From Cribrihabitans marinus (GTDB taxonomy: Bacteria; Pseudomonadota; Alphaproteobacteria; Rhodobacterales; Rhodobacteraceae), in the NCBI RefSeq assembly GCF_900109035.1, contig NZ_FNYD01000005.1:1-64000 (forward strand): a DNA stretch of 64,000 nt, given 5' to 3'. Every line of letters begins with the position of its first letter. The first letter of the stretch is position 1. This document shows, piece after piece, positions 1 to 8,091 of the stretch. The position numbers and the translations under genes are program-made. The notes beneath the pieces are model-generated. The model saw only the letters and a list, made by a program, of their open reading frames with translations, ran no database searches and was not told the DNA's origin.

Positions 1-433
1 TAAGCCCTCGATAAACTGCCCCATGGAATGACTCCGCATTTCTCGCGGAAAGCATACCATCCCCCAGAAAACAATGGGAGTTTTCACACAGCCTCTCCGC
101 AACCCGGTCGTTTGGCCAGGCCGCAGCGAGCGGGCGCAATGGAGAAACACGGCTATGATGCGGGAGCGACGGACCTGCTGCCGCAGACGCATGAGCGCCA
201 GCGAATGTTCGATTTCCGTTTCGTCTCGGCAAGTGCCACCGGCGTCGAAGTGTTCAGGTTGCCAGTCTGAACAGCACAGGAATTTCCGCAGGCTACAGAC
301 GGCATTGCTGCAACAGCAACCTTCGCCAACGTAGCTGGCGGACGAGCATCCTCTGTTGCGATGTAGAAGACTGCAGCTCGCCCACCTTCGCTGGGCAACA
401 GCGTATCAGGTTCGTGTTTGGAACGTGGACCAG
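1..433. other. No recognised gene at left edge
   Basis: The first 433 bases hold only short, low-quality reading frames on both strands. None resembles a protein I know. The segment lies downstream of the bacterioferritin gene, which runs leftwards and stops at 434. I see no clear T-tract terminator, tRNA or repeat. It could be a decayed gene or the edge of another insertion-sequence remnant, but I cannot support either from the sequence. Confidence 0.5.
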
Positions 434-922
434 CTATTCACCTTCGCCTTCCTCGGTCGAAAGTTGCTTGCTGGCGTAATTCTGTTCGCCGATGCGCTCG
501 ATCAGATCGAGCTGAAGCTCCAGCCACGCCTTGTGGCCCTCCTCGTCCAGGACGATCCCCTCGAAGAGCGACCGAGATCCGATATCGCCTGCGTCACCCG
601 CCATGCGGGCCGCCTCGGTATAGAAGGCGATGGCGCCTTCCTCGTCGGCGAGGTCGGCCTTGAACATGTCGACCAGCGACGTCGCGCGAGCGGGCGGTTT
701 TTCGAACGCGATCTCGGGATCACCCTTGAGGAACATCAGCCGCTCGATGAAGCGGTCCGAATGGCCCAGTTCCTCCTGCATCTCCTGCCGCATCTGGCGC
801 GCCAGCTTGCCCAACCCCCAATCCTCCAGGACGTGGGCGTGGAGCTGATACTGGTGGGCGGCGCTCATCTCCATCTGCAGCGCCTTGTTGAGATTTTGAA
901 TGGTCTTTTGATTGGAAGTCAT
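434..922 (-). CDS. bfr: Bacterioferritin, haem-ligand Met replaced by Leu
   Basis: 162-aa ferritin-like protein that oxidises and stores iron in a 24-subunit cytoplasmic shell. Numbered from the chosen ATG it aligns residue for residue with E. coli Bfr. All six ferroxidase ligands are visible: E18, E51, H54, E94, E127 and H130. Position 52, normally the Met that ligates haem between two subunits, is Leu. This is therefore likely a haem-free or mixed-shell subunit (inference). The start at 922 has a GAGAGGAGAAAAGACC leader; a non-ATG start six codons further upstream is less likely. It follows the TetR and membrane-protein genes on the same strand, 62 bases after the latter. The family call is secure; the consequence of M52L is inferred. 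Confidence 0.93.
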   Translation of the reverse strand: MTSNQKTIQNLNKALQMEMSAAHQYQLHAHVLEDWGLGKLARQMRQEMQEELGHSDRFIERLMFLKGDPEIAFEKPPARATSLVDMFKADLADEEGAIAFYTEAARMAGDAGDIGSRSLFEGIVLDEEGHKAWLELQLDLIERIGEQNYASKQLSTEEGEGE

Positions 923-984
923 GGTCTTTTCTCCTCTCACGGACTGGGTGGTTGCTTGTGTGGCGTGGGACTAGTCCGCCACCG

Positions 985-1398
985 TCACGATTGTGGCGCT
1001 CCGCGGGATGTGACGCTCCGCCAGCCAGCTGCCGAAATCGCTGCCCAGACGAAGGTTCGCAGGATCATCGCGCCCAGCGTTCGCGGCTCGAAGGCACCGC
1101 CTTGCAGGATGTGGATGGCGAAAGCCGCGAAGACGAAGCCGGTCGCAACAAGGATCGCGGCGGACAGCTTCACGCCCCAAACCCTTGCCTGCCAGAGACC
1201 GATGCCGGCGATGACATAGGCGAAACCGGCGAGGAAGTTGAACCAGAGCACGAAGGCTACGACGTCGCCCATATCGACGCCGCCGAAAAGCGCCCGCCAG
1301 CCCGACACGACCGTCAGCGCGCCGAACAGAATAGCCACAGCGGCGGCGATCCGAAGCGGCAGCGAGGGCATCGGGAATTTCACTTCGGTCTCCTTCAC
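985..1398 (-). CDS. Small four-helix membrane protein
   Basis: 137 aa with four hydrophobic stretches (about residues 12-33, 45-68, 76-97 and 108-125), so an inner-membrane protein. No catalytic motif is visible and I do not recognise the family. The start codon overlaps the stop of the upstream tetR gene (ATGA), so it is translationally coupled to the regulator and probably shares its control. It may be an accessory of the stress or efflux response controlled by the TetR protein, but nothing in the sequence shows a function. Confidence 0.7.
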   Translation of the reverse strand: MKETEVKFPMPSLPLRIAAAVAILFGALTVVSGWRALFGGVDMGDVVAFVLWFNFLAGFAYVIAGIGLWQARVWGVKLSAAILVATGFVFAAFAIHILQGGAFEPRTLGAMILRTFVWAAISAAGWRSVTSRGAPQS

Positions 1399-2000
1399 GT
1401 CCGTGTGTTGGCCGGCATCATGGCAAGCTGGATGTCGAACAGGCGCTCACCTTCGTGCACGAGTGAGAAGGTGCGGCCGGCCAGGTTGTGGCGGATCGCG
1501 AGGCCCTGGATCAGCGAGGTAAAAAACAACGCCGCATCCGCGGTCGCGAGCGTGGGGCGCAGGCCGCCGTTCGCCTGCATGTCCCGCAAGGCGCCCTCCA
1601 GATGTTTCTGAAACCGCATGAGAAGCGCCTGGAAAGCCGTGCGCAGACTCGGATTGTCGCTGTTGAGTTCGTGCGAGAACAGGACCATCGGCAGCGCCGG
1701 GCAGGCTTCGATCTGCGCGAACTGCGCCAAGACGAGACCGCGCAGACGCGCCTCGGGAGACGCAGCCGTATCGATGGCGTCCTGCCAAGCCTCGTCCAGC
1801 CTGGCGGCGATGTGCTCGGCCACGGCGACCCAAAGGGCGTGTTTCGTCGGAAAATGCCGAAATACACCGGGCTGCGTCAGCCCAACGGCGCGGGCGACAT
1901 CATTGGTCGTCATCCTGTCCGGACCGAGTTCATCCGCCAGAGTCAGGGCCGCTCCGATTATCTCGGCCTTTCGGTCTGATGCTGATTTGCGTGTCGACAT
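1395..2000 (-). CDS. TetR/AcrR-family transcriptional regulator
   Basis: 201 aa. The N-terminal helix-turn-helix is typical of TetR (TTNDVARAVGLTQPGVFRHF, about residues 31-50), followed by an all-helical ligand-binding domain. The gene is divergent from the RND adaptor gene at 2101, and a near-palindrome (2014-2033) lies between them. This is the usual arrangement of a repressor that controls its own gene and an efflux pump. Its stop overlaps the start of the small membrane protein gene. The inducer cannot be read from sequence. Confidence 0.9.
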   Translation of the reverse strand: MSTRKSASDRKAEIIGAALTLADELGPDRMTTNDVARAVGLTQPGVFRHFPTKHALWVAVAEHIAARLDEAWQDAIDTAASPEARLRGLVLAQFAQIEACPALPMVLFSHELNSDNPSLRTAFQALLMRFQKHLEGALRDMQANGGLRPTLATADAALFFTSLIQGLAIRHNLAGRTFSLVHEGERLFDIQLAMMPANTRT

Positions 2001-2013
2001 CGGATGCCCTATT

Positions 2014-2033
2014 GTTAGCGATCAATTACTAAC
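2014..2033. promoter_or_regulatory. Candidate TetR operator
   Basis: GTTAGCGATCAATTACTAAC, a 20-base imperfect palindrome with perfect 5-base arms (GTTAG/CTAAC). It lies 13 bases upstream of the tetR start and 67 bases upstream of the adaptor start. The spot and the size fit a TetR-dimer site that would repress both divergent units. The assignment is inferred from position and symmetry. Confidence 0.5.
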
Positions 2034-2100
2034 TAAGTAGGATGGAGTCGTTTTCAACCCGTTTGTCACCAGTGCCATCCAGATCGGGAAGGATCAGCAC

Positions 2101-3402
2101 ATGCGCAGCCGCTCTGCCCTCTGGCTTCTTCTGCCGATCGTTCTCGGCGCAGCGACGGCGGCATGGTTGGTCTCGCGCGCGCCCGCGCCGCAGCGCGTGA
2201 ACTCCGAGCCCGCCGGGCTTCCAGTGCGCTTCGCGCTGGCCGAGGCGCAGGCAATTCGCCCAAGGGCGCAAGGCTGGGGCAATATCCGCGCGGCCGACAA
2301 CTGGACCGCGGTCGCGGAGGTTCGCGGCACTGTCCTCCGGCAGCATCCCGACCTGGAAAACGGCAAGTTGATTGCGGCCGGCACCACGGTCATCGAGATT
2401 GATCCGGCCGATTACGAGCTTGCCATCGCGCAGGCCGAGGCGGATCTGGCCACGCTTGCGGCAGAGGTGGCGCAAATCGATGCCGAGGCCGCAAACACCG
2501 ACCGCGTGCTGGAACTGGAAGAGGCCCGGCTGGCTCTCTCCAAAGCCGACCTGACCCGCACGCGCCTGTTGGTCGATCAGGGCACGGCCCCACAGATCCG
2601 CGCCGACGAAGCCGAACGCGCCGTTCTTGCGGCGCGCCGCATGGTGACTGAATTGCAAAATACGCTGGAACTCGTCCCTGTGCGGCGCGAGCGCGTCGCG
2701 GCGCAGCGGGCGCGGACCGAAGCCGCGCTCGCCCGCGCCCGGCGCGATCTGGAGAAGACGTCCGTGACCGTGCCGTTCGACCTGCGCGTGACCGGGGTCA
2801 CCACCGACCCTTATCAATATGTCACCGTCGGTCAGTCCCTGCTGTCCGGCGACGGCGTCGAACGGGTCGAGGTGCTGGCGCAGATCCCGGTCTCGACGTT
2901 CCGCCGCCTGCTCGCGGGCGCCAAAGCGCCCGCTGACATCCTCGCCGCCATGCGCAGCGGCCCGGGCGCAATGCTCGAGGCCGAACTGCGGCCGATCGCG
3001 GACCCGAGCCAGATCTGGCAGGGCCGCGTGACGCGGATCGAAGGTGCGCTCGATCCGCAGGCCCGCACCGTGCCGGTCGTGGTCGAGGTCGCGGCGCCCT
3101 ATGCCGGTGCGAATCCGCCCTTGCGGCTCCCGCTGGTGCCGAACCTGCAGGTGGAGGTCACACTGACCGGAGCGGTTTTGGCCGACGCGGTGACGATCCC
3201 GGAAGGCGCACTGCACGGTGAGCAGGTCTTCGTCGTCGGCGAAGATGACCGGCTCGACCTGCGCGAGGTCACGCCCGCGTTTCGACAGAACGGACTGGCG
3301 GTGATCACCGCGGGGCTGGCGCCGGGCGAACGCGTGGTGCTCGACGACATCGCCCCGGCGATCCCCGGCATGGCGCTGCGGCCGGTGGAACCGGAGCTAT
3401 GA
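2101..3402 (+). CDS. RND efflux periplasmic adaptor subunit
   Basis: 433-aa membrane-fusion protein (HlyD/AcrA type) that links an inner-membrane RND pump to an outer-membrane channel. An uncleaved or Sec-type hydrophobic N-terminus covers residues 6-25. There is no lipobox Cys, unlike AcrA. It is followed by a biotinyl-lipoyl half (about 60-100), a long Ala/Glu/Arg-rich coiled-coil hairpin (about 105-220), the second lipoyl half and a beta-barrel. A GGAAGGATC ribosome site precedes the ATG. Its last codons overlap the permease gene by 4 bases. No outer-membrane factor gene is nearby, so the pump must borrow a channel encoded elsewhere. Confidence 0.92.
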   Translation: MRSRSALWLLLPIVLGAATAAWLVSRAPAPQRVNSEPAGLPVRFALAEAQAIRPRAQGWGNIRAADNWTAVAEVRGTVLRQHPDLENGKLIAAGTTVIEIDPADYELAIAQAEADLATLAAEVAQIDAEAANTDRVLELEEARLALSKADLTRTRLLVDQGTAPQIRADEAERAVLAARRMVTELQNTLELVPVRRERVAAQRARTEAALARARRDLEKTSVTVPFDLRVTGVTTDPYQYVTVGQSLLSGDGVERVEVLAQIPVSTFRRLLAGAKAPADILAAMRSGPGAMLEAELRPIADPSQIWQGRVTRIEGALDPQARTVPVVVEVAAPYAGANPPLRLPLVPNLQVEVTLTGAVLADAVTIPEGALHGEQVFVVGEDDRLDLREVTPAFRQNGLAVITAGLAPGERVVLDDIAPAIPGMALRPVEPEL

Positions 3403-6400
3403 TCCGCTGGTTCGCAGCTCACCCGACGGCGGCCAACCTACTGCTGGTCCTGTTCGTCGCGGCCGGCTTCGCGGCATTCCCGACGCTCAAGCGCGAGACC
3501 TTTCCGGATTTCCGACCAACCGAAGCCGAGATCATCGTGGTCTATCGCGGCGCGGCGGCCGAGGATGTGGAGGACGCGATCTGCCGCCCGCTCTGGGACG
3601 GGGTGCAGGGCGTCGAGGCGCTCGAGGAGCTGACCTGCACCGCCCAGGACAATCGCGCCCGCGCGGTCGCCACGATGCAAGACGGCGGCCACACGCTGCG
3701 CTTCGTCAACGAGTTGCGCACCGAAGTCGCCGCCATCGACGTCTTTCCCTCGCGCGCCGACCCGGCCATCGTGCGCGAACTGCACCGGACGGACCTCGTG
3801 GCTTCGGTCGCGGTGTCGGGCGACGTGCCGCTGCGCGAGATGGACCTCTACGCCCAAGGCCTCGCCGACCGCATCGCCGCGCTGCCGGACGTGGCGCGTG
3901 TGGTCCCCTCGGGTGTCGGCGCGGCGCAGTTCCGTGTCACCGCCCGGCGCGACGTGCTGGCCCAGTACGAGCTGACGGCGGAACGGCTGGCGGCGACGCT
4001 CGGCGCCCAGAGCCTCGACCTGCCGGCCGGAACGCTGGAGACCGCTGCCGCCGATCTCAGACTGCGCTTCGTCGAGGAGCGGAGGACGGCGGACGAACTG
4101 GCGGCGCTGTCGATCCTGACCCTGCCGAACGGCGCCAGCCTGAAGCTGGGCGAGATCGCCAGCATCACGGAGAGCTTCGAGCCGCCCGAGGAACGCGCGC
4201 TCGTGAACGGCGCGCGGGCAATCCTGCTCGAGGTCCACAAGCCGCTGACCGCTGATGCGCTCCGCGCGCTCGACGCGGTGACGGCCCTCGTGGAGGAGGA
4301 AACTGCGCAAATGCCGCCGGCCCTGCGCGTCGCGGTGGTGCAGGACGTGACCTCGATCATCCGCGACCGGCTGGAGATGCTGGTGAAGAACGGCGTGATC
4401 GGCCTTGTGTTGGTGGTCGCGGTGATGAGCCTCTTCTTCCGGCCCGGCTTCGCGATCTGGGCGGCGATGGGCCTGCCGGTGGCGTTCCTCGGCGCCTTCG
4501 TCTGGATGGCCGTCACCGGGCTCTCACTGAACATGCTGACGCTGGTGGCACTCCTGATGGCGATCGGGATCGTGATGGACGACTCGATCGTGCTGTCGGA
4601 ATCGATCGCGGTCCGAGTGGCCCGGGACGGCGCTTCGCTTGCGGTCGTCACCGCCGGGGTAATGGCGGTGGCGCCAGGCGTTCTGTCCTCGTTTCTGACG
4701 ACCGTCGCGGTCTTCGCGCCGCTGTCGTTCCTTTCCGGCGAGCTCGGCGCGGTGCTCGAGGTGCTGCCGCTGGTGCTGCTCGCGGCGCTGGCGGCGAGCC
4801 TGGTCGAGGCGTTCCTGATCCTGCCGCACCACCTCAAGGTCAGCCTCAACCGCGCTCCTCGCGCGCCGTCGCGCTTCCGCCGGGGCTTCGATGCCGGCTT
4901 CGCGCGGCTGCGCGACGGCGGGGTTGGACGGGTGGCGGATCTCGCCATCGCCCGGCGCTACCTCGTCACCGGCCTGGCGCTCGGGGCGCTGATCCTGACG
5001 GTGGGCGCGCTCGCTGGGGGCCTGGTCAAGCGCGAGGCCATGCCCGAGATCGACGGCGACGTACTGGAGGCGCGGCTCCTGCTGCCGCAGGGCACGCCTC
5101 TGGCCCGCACCGTGGCGGCCGTGGCGCAGGTGGAGGCGGCGCTTGGCCGCGTCAACGACCGTCTGGCACCTGACCAGCCGGACGGCCAGGACCTGGTTCT
5201 CCGCACGATCACGCGGTTCAATCGCAATGCCTCAGCCGGCGAAAGCGGCGCGCATGTGGCCACTGTCTCGGCCGACCTGCTCGGGGCGGAGACCCGCACA
5301 ACCGATCTCGACACGCTGATCGCCGCGTGGCGCGACGAGATCGGCGCGCTTCCTGGCGTCCCCTCGCTGCTCCTGACCGAGCCGGGGATCGGGCCGCAGG
5401 GAATTGCAGTCGAACTGCGCCTGACGCACCCCGATCTCGACATCCTGCAGGAGGCCGGCCGCACCACGCTGGCGGAGCTGGAAAGCTATGCGGGCGTGCG
5501 CAACGCGATGCTCGACCTGCGCCCTGGCAAGCCGGAGCTGCGCCTGCGTCTCGCGACCGGGGCCGACGCGCTGGGCCTGACCGCGTCAGATGTGGCCGGT
5601 CAGGTGCGGGCGGCCTTCCTGGGCACTCAGCTTGCCGACGTGCGCACGGGCGAGATCGCGCACGAGATCGAGGTGTTGCTGCCCCTCCCCGATCGCGACA
5701 CCCGCGCCGACCTTGCCAATTTCACCCTGGCTCTGTCCGATGGCTCGACGGTGCCGCTGCCGACCGTGGTCGATATCGTCGAGGCGCGTGGCTGGGGCAC
5801 CATCACCAGGATCGACGGCGCCCGTACCCTTACCGTTCAGGCGGAGGTAGACGGGCGCGCAGGCAATGCCGACGCGATCACCGCCGAGATGACCGATGCC
5901 TTCCTGCCCGCGCTCGCCGCCCGAGTGCCGGGCCTCGGCTTCGAAATCGGCGGGCAGGCAGCCAGTTCCGCCGAGACGGTCGGCTCGATCCTGCGCGGCT
6001 TTGTCATCGGCCTCGTCGGCATCTATGTCGTGCTGTCGTTCCAGTTCCGCAGCTATGTCGAGCCGGTCATCGTGATGCTGACGATCCCGCTCGCCTTTCT
6101 CGGCGTGATCTGGGGACATCTGGCGATGGGCTACAACATCTCGATGCCGTCGCTGGTTGGGGCCGCCTCGCTGGCCGGCATCGTCGTGAACAATGCGATC
6201 CTGCTGGTCGGCGTGATCAAGGAGCGCGCGGGTGCCGGGGCACCGGTGACGCGCGCCGCCGGGCTGGCCGTCCGCGCCCGGTTCCGGCCGATCATGGTGT
6301 CGGTTTCGACCACGATCATGGGCATGGCGCCGCTTCTGGCCGAACGCTCCACCCAGGCGCAGACGCTCAAGCCGCTTGTGATCTCGGTCGTGTTCGGCCT

Positions 6401-6557
6401 GCTGGCATCGACGCTCCTGATCCTGCTCGTGATCCCCTCGCTCTATGCCATCCTCGACGACCTCGGACTGTCACGGGTTTCTCGCGGCAATGAAACGAGC
6501 GATCCGTCCGGAGGGGCCGCACCTTTCGTTCCCTCCGCAGACAAGCGCGCCCCATAA
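3399..6557 (+). CDS. RND-family efflux permease
   Basis: 1052 aa, normal length for AcrB/MexB-type proton-driven pumps. It has a single N-terminal helix, two large periplasmic loops (about 40-330 and 560-850) and two blocks of transmembrane helices. The proton-relay Asp pair is present in TM4 (IGIVMDDSIV). The Lys of classical AcrB TM10 is Asn here (GIVVNNAILLV), as in many uncharacterised alphaproteobacterial RND pumps. The start overlaps the adaptor stop (ATGA). Both genes are likely repressed by the divergent TetR. The substrate is unknown. Confidence 0.93.
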   Translation: MIRWFAAHPTAANLLLVLFVAAGFAAFPTLKRETFPDFRPTEAEIIVVYRGAAAEDVEDAICRPLWDGVQGVEALEELTCTAQDNRARAVATMQDGGHTLRFVNELRTEVAAIDVFPSRADPAIVRELHRTDLVASVAVSGDVPLREMDLYAQGLADRIAALPDVARVVPSGVGAAQFRVTARRDVLAQYELTAERLAATLGAQSLDLPAGTLETAAADLRLRFVEERRTADELAALSILTLPNGASLKLGEIASITESFEPPEERALVNGARAILLEVHKPLTADALRALDAVTALVEEETAQMPPALRVAVVQDVTSIIRDRLEMLVKNGVIGLVLVVAVMSLFFRPGFAIWAAMGLPVAFLGAFVWMAVTGLSLNMLTLVALLMAIGIVMDDSIVLSESIAVRVARDGASLAVVTAGVMAVAPGVLSSFLTTVAVFAPLSFLSGELGAVLEVLPLVLLAALAASLVEAFLILPHHLKVSLNRAPRAPSRFRRGFDAGFARLRDGGVGRVADLAIARRYLVTGLALGALILTVGALAGGLVKREAMPEIDGDVLEARLLLPQGTPLARTVAAVAQVEAALGRVNDRLAPDQPDGQDLVLRTITRFNRNASAGESGAHVATVSADLLGAETRTTDLDTLIAAWRDEIGALPGVPSLLLTEPGIGPQGIAVELRLTHPDLDILQEAGRTTLAELESYAGVRNAMLDLRPGKPELRLRLATGADALGLTASDVAGQVRAAFLGTQLADVRTGEIAHEIEVLLPLPDRDTRADLANFTLALSDGSTVPLPTVVDIVEARGWGTITRIDGARTLTVQAEVDGRAGNADAITAEMTDAFLPALAARVPGLGFEIGGQAASSAETVGSILRGFVIGLVGIYVVLSFQFRSYVEPVIVMLTIPLAFLGVIWGHLAMGYNISMPSLVGAASLAGIVVNNAILLVGVIKERAGAGAPVTRAAGLAVRARFRPIMVSVSTTIMGMAPLLAERSTQAQTLKPLVISVVFGLLASTLLILLVIPSLYAILDDLGLSRVSRGNETSDPSGGAAPFVPSADKRAP

Positions 6558-6590
6558 GATCGGCTGTTTTCTCCCGATGTTGTCTTGGTA

Positions 6591-6812
6591 TCATTTGCCG
6601 GTCGGCAGACAGATGCGGACGCCGTCCTGCTCAAGCTGATCGCGGACATGCCTGAACCGCCGATAGCCCGAAGGCGTGACCGGCCCCGTATAGGTCTTGC
6701 TCTGCAACTTGCGCGGCGGGTAACGCCGACAGATATCATCTGTCTTCGCGCCAGCCTCGCTCTCCTTCAGCACACCGATGATTTGCCCTTCTGTGAAACG
6801 CTTTCGCTTCAT
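6591..6812 (-). pseudogene. IS3-family orfA remnant (transposase N-terminus)
   Basis: The reading frame opens with MKRKRFTEGQIIGVLKESEA and GAKTDDICRRY, the unmistakable start of an IS3-family OrfA helix-turn-helix protein. After about 30 residues (near 6720) the similarity is lost and the frame runs on in unrelated sequence. No orfB follows. This is a fossil end of an insertion sequence, sitting exactly at the border between the GC-rich RND genes and the lower-GC LysR/DadA/TRAP segment. The remaining bases between 6558 and 6913 hold nothing else I can identify. Confidence 0.75.
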
Positions 6813-6913
6813 GGGTCTTCCTGCCTGGTCTTCTCAAGGGTGGGAAATTCCGGTTCGCAATGGCCCGGATATCGGTGGGAAGGTCAACAATCCGCAGTGT
6901 CTGCCAGAACTCC

Positions 6914-7807
6914 CTAGGAGCAGCTCTTTTCAATTTCCTCTAGAAGCACTTCCAGAAAGGCACGACCAAGCGCGGACATGGGCCGGTCACGGGATGTGAC
7001 AACGATATTGTCCATCATGATCCGGGGTCTGAAAGGGCGTGTCACGAAACCGCCGGCTTTCTCATGCTGCAAGAGCAGCGGGTCGAGAATGGCAACACCC
7101 ATGCCTTCCTGCACGAAGCTCAGGACGTTCTTGAACAGATGCGAATGCACGCGTACCGTCCAGGGCACCCCGGCCGTGTCAAAGGCTTCACGGGTGCGTC
7201 GATGGCTCATGTGATCTGGCCCCATGGCGATAAGCGGCTCTCCTGCCAGAACTTCAGGCGTCAGCACAGAGTGTCGCGTCAGCGGGTTTTCTGGATGCAG
7301 GGCAACGACCATCTCGAGGCTGAACGGGTGCGCGTCCAGTTCATCGTACAGCAGCGGCGCCTCGCACACGCCGATTTCGAACAATCCGGCAACGACCCAT
7401 TCTTGAATTTTCGACGAGTATTGCGATTGAAAAGAAATCGACATGTCCGGTCGATTTTCGGCGAATTGCGCAATCAGACGCGGCATGAACCCGAAAGACA
7501 GCGCGTGTTGCGAAGCGACTTGAAGCTGTCCACCTTGCTTGTTCTGCAAGTCCGTGATGGCTTGGCCAACGTGATCCAGCCCACGCACTACCGTGTCGAC
7601 TTCCCGATATAGAACGCCAGCCTCAGGGGTAGGGATCAAACGGCCCCTGACGCGTGCAAAGAGCTTGAACTTTGCTTCTCGCTCAAGCTGAGAGATCAAA
7701 TTGGAAACGCCAGGCTGTGAGATACCCAGCACCAAGGCGGCGCCTGTGACTGTGCCGCTCTCATAGATGGCATGGAACGCTTGCAACTGTCGAAATCGAA
7801 TGGCCAT
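6914..7807 (-). CDS. LysR-family transcriptional regulator
   Basis: 297 aa. The N-terminal winged HTH (LQAFHAIYESGTVTGAALVL then GISQPGVSNLISQLE) is followed by a substrate-binding domain. The ATG at 7807 is preferred over an in-frame TTG six codons upstream because it is preceded by AAGG and gives the usual LysR N-terminus. The gene is divergent from the DadA/TRAP operon, and a textbook T-N11-A dyad lies 24-46 bases upstream of its start. It therefore probably activates that operon in response to its substrate (inference). GC content is visibly lower than in the RND genes. Confidence 0.9.
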   Translation of the reverse strand: MAIRFRQLQAFHAIYESGTVTGAALVLGISQPGVSNLISQLEREAKFKLFARVRGRLIPTPEAGVLYREVDTVVRGLDHVGQAITDLQNKQGGQLQVASQHALSFGFMPRLIAQFAENRPDMSISFQSQYSSKIQEWVVAGLFEIGVCEAPLLYDELDAHPFSLEMVVALHPENPLTRHSVLTPEVLAGEPLIAMGPDHMSHRRTREAFDTAGVPWTVRVHSHLFKNVLSFVQEGMGVAILDPLLLQHEKAGGFVTRPFRPRIMMDNIVVTSRDRPMSALGRAFLEVLLEEIEKSCS

Positions 7808-7830
7808 GGGCAACCTTATCACCAAAGGTT

Positions 7831-7853
7831 ATACAATTGCCAAAATGTTGTAT
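7831..7853. promoter_or_regulatory. LysR-type T-N11-A operator
   Basis: ATACAA, 11 bases, then TTGTAT: a perfect 6-base inverted repeat with the 11-base spacer typical of LysR-family recognition sites. It is located between the lysR gene and the dadA-like gene. The rest of the 284-base intergenic stretch (7808-8091) holds only a weak 56-codon frame that abuts the dadA start. Confidence 0.65.
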
Positions 7854-8091
7854 TAGAAATGATGTCTCCCCCATGTCATGGTAAATTCCAATCGCGGCGG
7901 TGTGTTGCCGCTCGGGGGAGAGGCATGTTGGGAAACGAACGCGAGATCATGGATCTGAAGCTGGAGCATTTGTCGATGCCAATGAATGTCCAGCGCGCCC
8001 GGGATCACTTTGGACCTTTGCCACGAACTTCACGTCTTGCCCGGAATAGCATCTCGGAAAAAACGGTATCTCAACCCTTAGGTGCGCAGGC

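Noticed and set aside
28-398. Short overlapping frames on both strands at the left edge
   Set aside because: No recognisable domain, codon use unlike neighbouring genes, and each is open for only about 80 codons.
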